The position numbers and the translations under genes are program-made. Shown here one piece after another: positions 18,953 through 27,982 of a stretch of DNA of 43,417 bases. The first letter of the stretch is position 1; every line of letters starts with the position of its first letter. Below the pieces are notes generated by a model that ran no database searches, was not told the origin of the DNA, and saw only the letters and a list, made by a program, of their open reading frames with translations. This DNA is from Deltaproteobacteria bacterium (lineage in GTDB: Bacteria > Desulfobacterota > Binatia > UBA12015), in assembly GCA_016874715.1 (NCBI GenBank), contig VGTK01000024.1:1-43417 (forward strand), read 5' to 3'.

Positions 18953-19276
18953 TCAGCCGTGCGGCCGGGTCAGCGCTCCGCCGGGCGCTCTGAAGAGCCG
19001 CCCGCCGTGAACACCACCGGCAGGCTCGCGATCGCCGCCGATGCCGCACGCGAGGTGGTCGTTCGGCTTGCGGTCGATGCGGAAGGTCTTCGGGTCGGAG
19101 AAGACCGCGGGGTAGCGGCTCGCCGCCAGGTAGATCATCACGACGTCGTCGGGCCGTGACGGCTCGCCTCGGGAGGGAAGCGGCCCGAGAGGCGTCCCGA
19201 GCCGCTCCGCGGCAAGCCGCATCCCGGGACGGTTGCGCCGTGAGCCGCGGCAGGCGCCGTGGGCGTGGACTCCCAA
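18953..19276 (-). pseudogene. Cytochrome P450 remnant
   Basis: Within this minus-strand open stretch, DDVVMIYLAASRYPAVFSDP, then KTFRIDRKPNDHLACGIG (about 19035-19160), matches the segment before the haem loop of bacterial P450s (consensus like ANRDPxxFxDPxxFDIxRxPNxHLAFG). After GIG the haem-cysteine signature is lost and the sequence becomes unrelated. Nothing upstream on that strand encodes the rest of a P450, including the I and K helices. It is a decayed fragment of about 45 residues, not a working gene. Between 19165 and 19300 I see nothing else. Confidence 0.6.
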
Positions 19277-19300
19277 GCGCCTGCCCGAATGGCGGAGCCT

Positions 19301-21154
19301 CTATGGCTCGAAGGTGGTCGCGGTCACCTGGTAGGTGATGCTGGGAGCGCCGGAGAAGAGGTCGACGTGCATGTGCCAGGTGCCGGCAGCAGGCGACACG
19401 ACCTCGATCGTCTCCCACATCCCGGCGTTCTGCGATGCGTGATCGTAGGTCGTCGGCGTGGCTGGCCCTCCGGCTCTGACGTACAGGTCCAGATCGTTCG
19501 GCGCGGTTTCATCACCGTTGAGGGTGATGCGCAGGAGGTCCGTGCCGACGGGCACGTCGAAGGTGGCGTCGGCGGTCAGCTGCGCCAGCGAAAGGACGTC
19601 CAGCGTTCCGGCGCTGATGTCGGCGTCCCCGGCGAGGAGGCAGCTCACCAGTCCGGCAACCGTCGTCACGCTGCCGCAGGTGCCGAAATCCCCCGCGGCG
19701 TCGAGAGCGACAATCTGGGCGTCGCTGCAGGCGCCGCCGATCGTGTCGGTCGCCTTGGCTTCCGCCCTCTGCAGCTTCACGCTCGCCTTCGCGTCAGGGC
19801 AGGTCGGCACCTTGCCGGCGTCCAGCGCCGCCGCACACGACGACTCCGCCGTCAGGCGCGCCGTGAGCAGACTGAGCCCCGCCTTGGCGATGCCGTTCTG
19901 GCAAGCCAGGACGCCTGCGTCCGCGATGGGCCCCGACGGAGCGTCCTCGGCGTAGTGCAGAGCGACGGCGGCGTCGCTCTGCGTCGCGGCCGTGTTGGCG
20001 ATGCAGGTCGAGAGGCTCCCGGGTGTGGTCGCGCCGGTGCACAGGGCCTCCTGGCCAACTCCGGCCGCAAGCAGGTCTGCGGGGCACTTCTTGCCGAGCT
20101 TGTCGGCGGTCACCTTGGCCAACGCCCGGAGGATGGCGTCGCTCGCCTTGGTGTCGGGACACGGGCCGGCCAGAAGGCCGCGATTCACGCCGTCGAGACA
20201 CTTCTGCTGCGCCATCAGGGTCGAGCTCGTCAGCGTTCTGATCGCCGTACCGATCGTCTTCCGGCAGCTGCGCTGCGCCTTCGTGTTGGCGATGTCGGTG
20301 TAGGAGATCGGGGTCACCGTCGCGCCAGGCGTTCCCACCTGCGCGATGCTGCCGCAGGTGGTGTTCAGCAGGTCGGCGCCGGCGATGCCGGTGATGAAGG
20401 CGGAGTGCGCGGAGACCCCGGCATCGAAGGACACCCCGCCGACGCACACGTCGCCACCGGAGGTGACGCCGACGAGCCTGTCGCCTGCGCCCAGGTCGGC
20501 GAACAGTGGGCCGCCGGAATCCCCCTGGCAGGTGTTCGAGTTCGATCCCGGCACGCCGAAGGGCTCCGCGAAGACCCAGCACAGGTGCGTCGACGGCTCG
20601 GCGATGCCGGAGCACGACGAGGTCTCGACGTCACCGTCCCGCAGGACACCGGAGTCGTCGCGTCCGTCAGCCGTGATTCCGTAGCCGGCGATCTGCGCGG
20701 CCGTGCCGGGAGCCGGGCTGCTACCGGTGTGGATCGTCATCGGCGACACACCTTCGATCGGGCTGGCGAGCGTCACGACAGCGATGTCGCCGCCTTGTGC
20801 GAAATCGTAGGTCGGTTCGGCGTCGATGGCCGACACGTCGACGATCCCCACGTTCTGGAGGAACACCTTGTAGTCCGACGGGTCGATCGCACCGCAGCTC
20901 GAGAAATCGAGCCCGTCGCAGACGCAGTGGGCCGCGGTCAGAAACGTCTGGCAGCCGATCATGGTGCCGGAGCAGGATCCGGAGAAGCCGCCGGGTCTGA
21001 CGGTCAGCAGGGCACCGACGGTGGGACGATGCGACAGGGCGCCATTGACGATGCGTGGGCGCGGCGCCGTCTGGGCCGAGGCTGCGGCGGACGCACCGGT
21101 GAGGCCCATCGTGACGACGGACGCGATGACGAGAACGTGACGGTACACGGTCAT
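19301..21154 (-). CDS. Secreted trypsin-like protease with duplicated six-Cys module and PPC tail
   Basis: 617 residues. Signal peptide 1-28; activation site PRPR before IVNG (residues 35-38); S1 peptidase with His76 (TAAHC), Asp123 (GDIAVVTL) and Ser213 (CQGDSGGP), about 35-265. Residues 297-384 and 418-505 are two copies of a helical module with six cysteines each, spaced C-x21-C-x11/12-CPD-x22-C-x14/16-C-x11-C. The tail (about 520-617, LRITLNGDETAPNDLDLYVR through HVDLFSGAPSITY) is a PPC-type beta domain as found at the C-termini of secreted bacterial proteases. The ATG at 21154 has GAGGG 8 nt upstream. It should act outside the cytoplasm. The module's function is unknown; surface attachment or inhibition of the protease are possibilities. 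Gene ends TAG. Confidence 0.88.
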   Translation of the reverse strand: MTVYRHVLVIASVVTMGLTGASAAASAQTAPRPRIVNGALSHRPTVGALLTVRPGGFSGSCSGTMIGCQTFLTAAHCVCDGLDFSSCGAIDPSDYKVFLQNVGIVDVSAIDAEPTYDFAQGGDIAVVTLASPIEGVSPMTIHTGSSPAPGTAAQIAGYGITADGRDDSGVLRDGDVETSSCSGIAEPSTHLCWVFAEPFGVPGSNSNTCQGDSGGPLFADLGAGDRLVGVTSGGDVCVGGVSFDAGVSAHSAFITGIAGADLLNTTCGSIAQVGTPGATVTPISYTDIANTKAQRSCRKTIGTAIRTLTSSTLMAQQKCLDGVNRGLLAGPCPDTKASDAILRALAKVTADKLGKKCPADLLAAGVGQEALCTGATTPGSLSTCIANTAATQSDAAVALHYAEDAPSGPIADAGVLACQNGIAKAGLSLLTARLTAESSCAAALDAGKVPTCPDAKASVKLQRAEAKATDTIGGACSDAQIVALDAAGDFGTCGSVTTVAGLVSCLLAGDADISAGTLDVLSLAQLTADATFDVPVGTDLLRITLNGDETAPNDLDLYVRAGGPATPTTYDHASQNAGMWETIEVVSPAAGTWHMHVDLFSGAPSITYQVTATTFEP

Positions 21155-21513
21155 GATCGGCACCCTCGAGTCGTATGTGGAAGGCGCTCGAGGGCGGACC
21201 CCGAGCTGAGTGGAGGTCGGGCGGATGCCCGTCCGGCCGGCACTTGCATGCGGGTCGTGCCGGTGACGCGCGAGACGATAGATGGCCGTTCGCTCGCCGG
21301 TCAACTCCGTGGCCTCTCGCACCGCGATGGTCTCTCGCTCCGTGATCGCGATGCCGACGACTCGCGCTGGATCACGAGCTGGGACCGCGCGGAGCGGATG
21401 CGATCGACGCCGCGATCGCACCGACCGCCGCGACCAGAGCGTGCCGCGCGAAGCGCTGCAGACGCGGCGCCACGATCGGCGCTCGCCGCATGCGAGGTGG
21501 TGTCCCGCCCCTC
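21155..21513. other. Intergenic region upstream of the protease
   Basis: No gene is visible. It contains an inverted repeat with 7-bp arms CCGGCAC (21237-21243) and GTGCCGG (21257-21263), about 85-110 bp upstream of the protease start, which could be a regulator site. No clear promoter hexamers are seen. Confidence 0.35.
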
Positions 21514-23340
21514 TCAGCCCCGCCCGGCGGGGCTCGGAATCAGCGTCCGGCCTGCCTCGGAACGGGGGTCCGCCTGCCCGAAGAGCTGACCGGCTTCACT
21601 CGCCACGGGCTCGTGGGCTCGCTCGGGATGCCGCGCGGCAGGATCCGCGGTGCCGGCGGCGCCGCCCCGGAGGGGGATCCGGACGCAGAAGCTGGCCCCC
21701 TCGCCCTCGACGCTCCGGACCGAGATCTGGCCGCCGAGCAGCATCAGGAGCTTGTGCGTGACCGCGAGTCCGAGCCCCAGGCCGCCGTGACGCCGGCTCA
21801 TGGAGCCGTCCACCTGGCGGAACTCGTCGAAGATGAACGGCAGCTCGCGGGCCGGAATCCCGATGCCGGTGTCCGAGATCGTGAACTCGAGGAGATCCGT
21901 GTCCGGCACCCGGACGGCGCGCAGCGAGATGCGACCGCGCTCGGTGAACTTGCACGCGTTGGTGACCGGGTTCGACAGGATCTGCTCGAGGCGGTGCCCG
22001 TCGGTCTCGATCGTCGCCACGGTCGGGTCGAGATCGAACGCCAGCGTGATCGCGCGGTTCGCCGTCAGGCGTCGCGCGAGCGTGGCGAGACGCTCGCCCA
22101 GTTCCGCGAGCGACACGGGCGCCACGTGGACCGAGAGCTTGCCGGAGTTGACTCCGGAGAGCGTCATCGGGTCCTCGATCAGGTTCAGCAGGTGGTTCGC
22201 CTGGGCGCGGATGCCCCGGATCGGGCCTTCGAGCTCGGGGTTGCGACCGAGGTCCGCCACCATGTCGTTGTAGCCCAGGATGACGTTCAGGGGCGTGCGC
22301 AGCTCGTGCGAGGTGTTGGCCAGGAACTCCTCCTTGAGGCGCAGCAGCTCGTCGCGCTCGATGAGCCGGGCACGGAGTGCATCCTGCGACTGGCGGAGCT
22401 CGCTGCGCATGCGATCGAACGTCTCGGCGAGCGTACCGAGCTCGTCCGAACGGGGCGCGGTTCGCACGGGCTGGGTCAAGTCACCGGCCGCCATGACCTC
22501 GGCGGAGTGGTTCAGCCGGGTGATCGCATCGCGGAAGCTGCGAATGAAGGGGCCGCCCATGAGAACGACCAGCAGGAGCAGGGCCGAGCCGATGCCGAGC
22601 AGGCGGTACTGCCATTCGCGGACCCCGGCCAGAGCGGTCTCCTTCGGCTGCCCGGCGCGGACCTGCCAGTGAGCGCGCGCCAGGCGCGTCGCCGCGAGCA
22701 CGGAGTTCTCCACCGCCTCGGGAGGCCACCACAAGGTGAGGAGCGCATGGTCGCCCGTGCTGGCGAGCACTTGCCCCTTCTGGTCCGTGACGACGAATCG
22801 GTCGTCCGCGCGCGCGGTGACGTTCAGAACGTCGAGGAACGCCGCCCACATGAGATCGACGAAGCCGACCAGATGGGCGATGGCTCGACCGTCCTTTCCG
22901 AAGATCGGCTGCACCAGAGTGACGTGGGGCGAGCTGACGACCGCGCTCGGGGGAACGCCGGACGACACCAGCGCCCCACCGCCGCGCTTCGCGTCGTCGA
23001 GGACCTGCACTTGCGCGCGCGACAGAGGGGTCGTGCGGAGCGTCGCCGGCTCGGACCAGAGCACCTCTTCGGAGTCGCCGACGAGCATCACCCCACCGAC
23101 GCAGACCCGCGACATGAAGAACCAGTCCTCGAGCGCGCGGACCACCGTTTCCGGCAGCGGAGCTGCGGCCGGCCGGTTCGTCGCGAGGTCTTCACGCAGC
23201 TCCGGGAGCGCCGCGACCTGGGCCAGCCGCTCGGTGCCGCTCCGCAGATAGGAGTCGATGCCGGCGCCGACGAGGTTTGCGGTCTGCTGCAGCCGCTCAG
23301 ATCGCGGCTCCGTCTTCGCGGCGCAGCAGATCGACGGCAA
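21514..23340 (-). CDS. Sensor histidine kinase, N-terminus split off by a frameshift
   Basis: 608 residues from TTG 23340. Order: periplasmic sensor region (about 20-235, Cache-like, with VVTDQKGQVLASTGDHALL), transmembrane helix YRLLGIGSALLLLVVLMGG, HAMP (AEVMAAGDLTQPV...RSDELGTLAETFDRM), HisKA with FLANTSHELRTPLNVILGY, and a Bergerat ATPase with QILSNPVTNACKFTERG, DTGIGIP and GGLGLGLAV. No receiver domain and no partner regulator are nearby. The expected first transmembrane helix is missing from this frame but is encoded just upstream in another frame (23297-23419), so the intact gene probably began at ATG 23419. The C-terminal about 30 residues (AAGTADPAARHPERAHEP...) look non-conserved. 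An 8-bp hairpin (21516-21534) overlaps the stop codon. Confidence 0.85.
   Translation of the reverse strand: MPSICCAAKTEPRSERLQQTANLVGAGIDSYLRSGTERLAQVAALPELREDLATNRPAAAPLPETVVRALEDWFFMSRVCVGGVMLVGDSEEVLWSEPATLRTTPLSRAQVQVLDDAKRGGGALVSSGVPPSAVVSSPHVTLVQPIFGKDGRAIAHLVGFVDLMWAAFLDVLNVTARADDRFVVTDQKGQVLASTGDHALLTLWWPPEAVENSVLAATRLARAHWQVRAGQPKETALAGVREWQYRLLGIGSALLLLVVLMGGPFIRSFRDAITRLNHSAEVMAAGDLTQPVRTAPRSDELGTLAETFDRMRSELRQSQDALRARLIERDELLRLKEEFLANTSHELRTPLNVILGYNDMVADLGRNPELEGPIRGIRAQANHLLNLIEDPMTLSGVNSGKLSVHVAPVSLAELGERLATLARRLTANRAITLAFDLDPTVATIETDGHRLEQILSNPVTNACKFTERGRISLRAVRVPDTDLLEFTISDTGIGIPARELPFIFDEFRQVDGSMSRRHGGLGLGLAVTHKLLMLLGGQISVRSVEGEGASFCVRIPLRGGAAGTADPAARHPERAHEPVASEAGQLFGQADPRSEAGRTLIPSPAGRG
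21516..21534 (-). terminator. Hairpin at the kinase stop codon
   Basis: AGCCCCGC and GCGGGGCT form an 8-bp perfect stem with a 3-nt loop directly overlapping the kinase stop. It may terminate the kinase transcript; no T run follows. Confidence 0.4.
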
Positions 23341-23419
23341 AGACCATGAAGACGCCGACGATCGTCGCCACGTAGCCCAGCAGCAGGGCCGTGCTCTTGG
23401 TCTTGATGCCGATCCTCAT
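23297..23419 (-). pseudogene. Detached N-terminal helix of the sensor kinase
   Basis: ATG 23419 opens a 40-residue frame, MRIGIKTKSTALLLGYVATI continuing VGVFMVFAVDLLRREDGAAI, then TGA. It is a short basic N-terminus plus one transmembrane helix, exactly what should precede the kinase residues SERLQQTANLVGAGIDSYLR, which are in the frame offset by one. A single extra base between about 23300 and 23340 would explain the split. A free-standing 40-residue membrane peptide is less likely. Confidence 0.65.
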
Positions 23420-23669
23420 CGCTGGTTCGCGACTCGACTAGGAACGAGGGCCGTCGCCCCGCGCATCTCGACGCTCGTCCCGTCTATCGGGCGACTCGCA
23501 GCGCTTTTTGAGGCATCGATCGCTGCGGGCTCGTCCGCCCGGGAACACGCCAGGGCGAAGGCGATACCCACGCGCAGCCGGACGCGGAGAGGATGGTGAT
23601 CGCCGGCAGGCCGTCGTCAGGGCGCTGGCGCAGGGCACTCGGACCGGACCAGCCGGACCTTCAACGACG

Positions 23670-23710
23670 AGCGGCGAGCGGCACACCCCCCGTGTGCGAC
23701 GCTCGCCGCT
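23670..23710. terminator. Strong hairpin after the subtilisin gene
   Basis: An outer 11-bp perfect stem (AGCGGCGAGCG with CGCTCGCCGCT) encloses, after a 2-nt bulge, an inner 6-bp stem (GCACAC with GTGTGC) and a CCCCC loop. It begins 42 bp past the subtilisin stop on the minus strand and most likely ends that transcript. The remainder of 23420-23751 shows no gene. Confidence 0.65.
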
Positions 23711-23751
23711 GATCCGCGAATCGCCCGAGCGCGACGCGCGATGCCGATCGG

Positions 23752-25739
23752 TCAGAACGGCTGGAGGATCGGCGGGTCCAGTGGCACCCGGAACTGCGGG
23801 CTGTTGCGGTGGCTCAGCGCGAAGGTCCCGCTCGAGCGGCCAACGCTCGCGACCCGCAGCCGGAAGCTGCCGCGCCCGAGATCGATGTCGATCCGTCCGC
23901 CCGAGCCGCAGCCACCCGGTCCCGAGGTCGCGAGCACGGCACCGGTCGCCGCGTCGAACAGCGTGACGCTCGTGCGCGCGTCGAAGCCCCGCGCCAGGTC
24001 GGTGCAGGTGTCGGCGGTGAAGCAGGTGCCGAAGACGAGCGAGTTCGAGAAGCAGACGTCGCGCGAGCCGTCGTCGTGCACGTATTGCGACAGCGTGCGC
24101 GTCGTGAAGCGAGTTTCGAGCTGCTGGCACGGACCGTTGCCGAAGGCGCCGATCACATCCTGCAGGTCCGGCAGGCGACCGATCCGCGTCGCCTCGGTGC
24201 CCGTCGCCTGCGGCGTACCGCTGCGCTGGAAGATGAGGCGCATCTGCCCCGGCGACAGCAGGTCCTGGCCGCGCGCCGTGCGGAAGCTCTGCAGCACCGC
24301 CGCCGAGCCCGCGACGATCGGCGTCGCCGAAGACGTGCCGCTGAAGCCCGCGGTGTAGAACTGCCGCGGGTCGGACGAGCCGTTGACCGCCACGAGGTCG
24401 CCCTTGCCGAGCGTCGCCACGTTCTCGCCCCAGCCCTGCGCGTCGATGCGCGAGCCGAAGTTGGTGAAGCACTTCGGTGAGCGTCCGGCGGACGTACCGG
24501 CGCCGACCAGGATCGCGCCCGAGTCACGCTGCGCGCGGTTGAAGCGCCCGCCGTAGCGCGCGGCGTCGAGGTTCATGGCACCGTTGCCGGCCGCCTCGAC
24601 GACGATGATGCCGCGCGCGGTCGCGCTCTTGATCGCGTCGAACGAAGCCTGCCAGTACTCGATCGCGATGAACTCGTGCTGCTTGCAGTTGCAGGGGCAG
24701 GCCTCGCCGCTGTCGGGTCCCTTCGAGTGCACCTCGACCACCAGCACGTCGCCTGCGCGGAGATTGCTCGCTGCACGGTTGATACCGCCCGAGACGTCGC
24801 CCTCCCACCAGCAGATCGGCGCCGGGAAGCACTTGCGCTGCACGGCCGGCATGACGCCGTAGGTCGCGCGGTGCGCGATACCCGTCATGCCGAAGGAGTT
24901 CGGCTGCGCGACCAGCATGCCGAGCACCGAGGTGCCGTGGTCGGTGTTCTCCTCGTCCTCGAAGGGTGTGCCCTTCGCAAAGGGTGCGTTCAGGTCCTCG
25001 TGGTCGATCTGCCAGTTGAGCTCGACGTCCATGATGCGAACGCCCTGCCCCTCGCACCGAAGTCCGCGTGCACGCGCGTCGCGCCGATGCCGCCGCTTGC
25101 CGCGACGTCGAGGTAGCCCTGGTTCCCCACCAGGTTCGGGCTGGTCGGCGCGATGTCGGCGGCGGCGAGCGCCGGGAGCGGCTCGGCGTACGCGATCTCC
25201 ACCACGCCGAGCGCGTTCAGCGAGTCGATCAGCGCCTCGGTGGACGCCGTATCGGCATCCGCGATGGTGAGCTTGTAGTAGAGCGAGAGGTCGGCCAGCT
25301 CCTCGCCGCTCAGCGCCTCGCCCTTGTCCTTCTCCTTCTGCAGCTTCTTCGCGCTGCGCGTGAACAGCGACTCGAGGCGATAGAGCGACGGCTCGGCCGC
25401 GAGCTGGTTGACCGCTGCGATCTCCTCGTTGATGCGCAGGTCGTTCAGCGGCAGGCGGCTGCGCCGCACGAGGTCCTTGCTGCGCAGCTGATCGAGCTCG
25501 GCGCGCAGCAGGCCGGTGCTGCGGTCGCGACGCACGCGCGTGCCCTCCTAGAACTTCACGATGACGACGTTGCGCAGGTCCCGGTCGCCGAGGCGGGTCT
25601 TGAGCGGCTTCAGCGGGACAACGCGCGTCACGGCAGGTGCGGCGTCGAGCCGGGCCCGCGACAGCGCGTGGCCGGTCGCGGGCAGTACGAGAAGCAGCAA
25701 CGAGAGCGCGCCGGCGAGACGGCTGGGCTGAGTGTTCAT
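23752..25739 (-). pseudogene. Subtilisin-like (S8) secreted protease, broken by a stop and a frameshift
   Basis: Three pieces of one gene are present. ATG 25739 (AGGAGG just upstream) starts a signal peptide, RLAGALSLLLLVLPATGHA, and reads to VVIVKF, where an in-frame TAG (25548-25550) interrupts; the same frame continues EGTRVRRDRSTGLLRAELDQ to about 25060. There one base is missing (ADFG | CEGQGVRIMDVELNW), and the remaining frame runs to TGA 23752. The catalytic triad is complete: Asp in RIMDVE, His in TDHGTSVLGML, Ser in FSGTSSATPIVAG; AAGNG marks the oxyanion Asn region. The tail has Cys pairs and a jelly-roll-like domain (about 24120-23752). The gene would make about 660 residues if repaired. 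Either a recent pseudogene or sequence error. Confidence 0.8.
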
Positions 25740-26017
25740 CTTCGGGTCCTCCTGCGAGGAGACCCATTGCAGCCGCCGTGCCGGGACGCGGAGGCCGGAA
25801 ACTCAGAGCTTTGCCACCCTGCTCGCCGAAGCGCCGCGTGCCCGCGTCGCTTCGATATATCCGTCCGATCGCAGGCGCGAGCGTGACCGATCGAGATGAC
25901 GCCATCTGTCCGGTCGGAGAGCTGCGGCGCCCGCGTTTTCTCGCGCGCCCGGTCTGGCACGCAGCGTGCAAAAAGGACGACGGCGACGCCGCACGCTGCG
26001 GCACAGGGAGGTACGAC

Positions 26018-26338
26018 ATGATCCGCGATCGACGACGTTCCGTTCTCGTCCGTTCCGCAGTGGCCCTGCTCGTCGCGCTGACGCTGCACGCCGTGCCGGC
26101 GAGCGCGTTCGACAGCGGGCGCCCGGCTCCGCCGCCGACGCCGCGCGACCCGCCCCTCGACTGCACCCGGCGCGACAACATGATGTGCCTCGAGTGCGGA
26201 CATCCCGGGGGCGAGTACGCCTGCTGCTACGGGAGCTGCGACATCATCATCGGCCCGGTGCCGCCGCCGCCCGCGCCCAGCATCCGTCCAGGCGTGATCC
26301 GCAAGGGGCTCGGCTCGATGAACTACTTCGCGCGGTGA
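26018..26338 (+). CDS. Small secreted Cys-rich protein
   Basis: This 106-residue protein has a signal peptide (RSAVALLVALTLHAVPASAF). The mature part of about 75 residues begins with a proline-rich stretch (RPAPPPTPRDPPLD), then a compact cluster of six cysteines (DCTRRDNMMCLECGHPGGEY, ACCYGSC), then another proline-rich stretch. The Cys cluster could form disulfides or bind a metal. No family is recognised. The start is supported by GGGAGG 6 nt before ATG 26018. A strong hairpin follows the stop by 11 bp, so it is a single-gene transcript, divergent from the broken subtilisin gene. Confidence 0.7.
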   Translation: MIRDRRRSVLVRSAVALLVALTLHAVPASAFDSGRPAPPPTPRDPPLDCTRRDNMMCLECGHPGGEYACCYGSCDIIIGPVPPPPAPSIRPGVIRKGLGSMNYFAR

Positions 26339-26349
26339 CAGGCGCCAGA

Positions 26350-26389
26350 GGATCACGGTCCGCGACGGTCGGTCGCGGCACCGTGATCC
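26350..26389. terminator. Long hairpin after the small secreted protein gene
   Basis: A 10-bp outer stem (GGATCACGGT with ACCGTGATCC) and a 7-bp inner stem (CCGCGAC with GTCGCGG), one bulged base and a 5-nt loop, lie 11 bp after the stop codon. It is probably a terminator. A 16-bp perfect palindrome, TTCCCCGGCCGGGGAA, lies just beyond at 26399-26414. Confidence 0.65.
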
Positions 26390-26489
26390 CGATTGGCATT
26401 CCCCGGCCGGGGAAGCTACCCGTGGCCGTGCCGCGGCGCCTGCGTCCGAAGGTTGGGCGGAGCCGGCCGCGGGGGGGAGGGTCGGCCCG

Positions 26490-27929
26490 ATGCGGAGGTG
26501 GGCGACGGTACGGAAGGGCAGCCGTGCCCGTGCGATCCGGTTGCTCGCGGCAACCGCGGTCGCCATCGTCGCGACACTGCCACGACCCGCGGACGCCGGG
26601 CTCGCAACCGCCGACCTCGCACGCGCCGAGCAGCGTCTGGTGCGCGTCTTCCACCAGCACGGTCTCGCCTACCCGCCGCGGGCGGCAACGCTGATCGCCC
26701 TCAAGAACGAGGGTCGACTCGAGCTGTGGGCCGACGACGGCGGCAAGTCGACCTTCGTACGCTCGTACCTGGTGCGCGCGACCAGCGGACGCCTCGGCCC
26801 GAAGCTGCGCCAGGGCGACCTGCAGGTGCCCGAGGGCCTCTACCGGGTGAGCGCGCTCAACCCGCGCAGCCGCTTCCACCTCGCACTGCGCCTCGACTAC
26901 CCGAACGACTTCGACCGCGCGCGCGGCGACGAGGAAGGCCGCACGCTGCTCGGCGGCGACATCATGATCCACGGCGACCGGGTCTCGACCGGCTGCCTGC
27001 CGATCGGCGACGCCGCGATCGAGGAGGTCTACGCGCTCGCCTCGACGATGGGCATCGAGCCGATCTCGGTGATCGTCGCACCGGTCGACCTGCGACGTAC
27101 CGACGTGTCGACGGCGCTGGCGCGCGTCGAGCGGGCGCCGCACTGGCTGCCGGGCCTCTACGCGGAGCTGGCGCGCGCGATGGCGCCCTTCCCGCTCGCC
27201 GCGTCCGCCGAGCTGCAGGCGCTGCCGCCGCGCAAGCAGGCGCCCGGCAAGGCGAGCTGCCGTGCCTACGACGCCGCCGACTGCGAGCGGCGCTGCCGTG
27301 CCGGGGAAGCCGCGAGCTGCGCGCGCGCCGGCGTCCTCTTCCGCGACGGACGCGGCACGCCGCGCGACCCCGGCCGCGCGTGGAGCATGCTGACGACGGC
27401 CTGCAAGCGCGGCGACGCGACTGGCTGCGGCGCGCTCGGCGACCTGCTGCTCGCCGACGACGGCGCGCTGCGCGACACCGCGCGCGCGGCGCTCCTCGCG
27501 AAGAGCGCCTGCGACGCGGGCGACGGCCACGGCTGCGCGACGCTGGCACGGCTCTGCACCGACAAGCTGCTCTACCCGTCGGCGACCGCAGCCTGCGACC
27601 GCGACGAGGTGGACAGGCTCCACCGCCGCGCGGTCGCGAAGCTCGGCAGGCGCTGCACCGGCTGGGGCGCCTACGACTGCTTCACGCTGTCGACCATCTA
27701 CGCCGACGGCGATCCGGACACGGCGCGTCTGTTCGCGCGCATGTCCTGCCAGGCGGGCGATCCCGGCGGCTGCGACGAGCTCGGCTTCCTGCACCAGCTC
27801 GACGGCGAGGTCGCGCAGGCCCGGGCGCTCTACGAGAAGGCGTGCGGCGCGGGTTACACGCGCGCCTGCGGACGCTTCGGCGGCACGATCGCGGCGGCGC
27901 CGCAGACCACGGTCGCATCGGGCGGCTGA
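26490..27929 (+). CDS. L,D-transpeptidase-like (YafK type) protein with Cys-rich Sel1-like repeats
   Basis: 479 residues with an N-terminal signal segment (LLAATAVAIVATLPRPADA). Residues about 45-210 are a YkuD-type domain: GDLQVPEGLYRV, LRLDYPNDFDRARG and the catalytic IMIHGDRVSTGCLPIGD with His161 and Cys169. Such enzymes cross-link peptidoglycan or, in the YafK/DpaA group, release Braun-type lipoprotein from it. Residues about 245-470 hold Sel1-like helical repeats with regular cysteines (ACKRGDATGCGALGDLLL, SACDAGDGHGCATLARLC, SCQAGDPGGCDELGFL, ACGAGYTRACGRFGG), probably disulfide-stapled as in Hcp-type secreted repeat proteins. The product should sit in the periplasm and use the repeats to bind a partner. 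No closely linked partner gene is seen. Confidence 0.85.
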   Translation: MRRWATVRKGSRARAIRLLAATAVAIVATLPRPADAGLATADLARAEQRLVRVFHQHGLAYPPRAATLIALKNEGRLELWADDGGKSTFVRSYLVRATSGRLGPKLRQGDLQVPEGLYRVSALNPRSRFHLALRLDYPNDFDRARGDEEGRTLLGGDIMIHGDRVSTGCLPIGDAAIEEVYALASTMGIEPISVIVAPVDLRRTDVSTALARVERAPHWLPGLYAELARAMAPFPLAASAELQALPPRKQAPGKASCRAYDAADCERRCRAGEAASCARAGVLFRDGRGTPRDPGRAWSMLTTACKRGDATGCGALGDLLLADDGALRDTARAALLAKSACDAGDGHGCATLARLCTDKLLYPSATAACDRDEVDRLHRRAVAKLGRRCTGWGAYDCFTLSTIYADGDPDTARLFARMSCQAGDPGGCDELGFLHQLDGEVAQARALYEKACGAGYTRACGRFGGTIAAAPQTTVASGG

Positions 27930-27982
27930 CGGACGCACGCCGCGGCGACCGCAACGGCCCCGTGTGCAGCCGGGCGTGCGGG

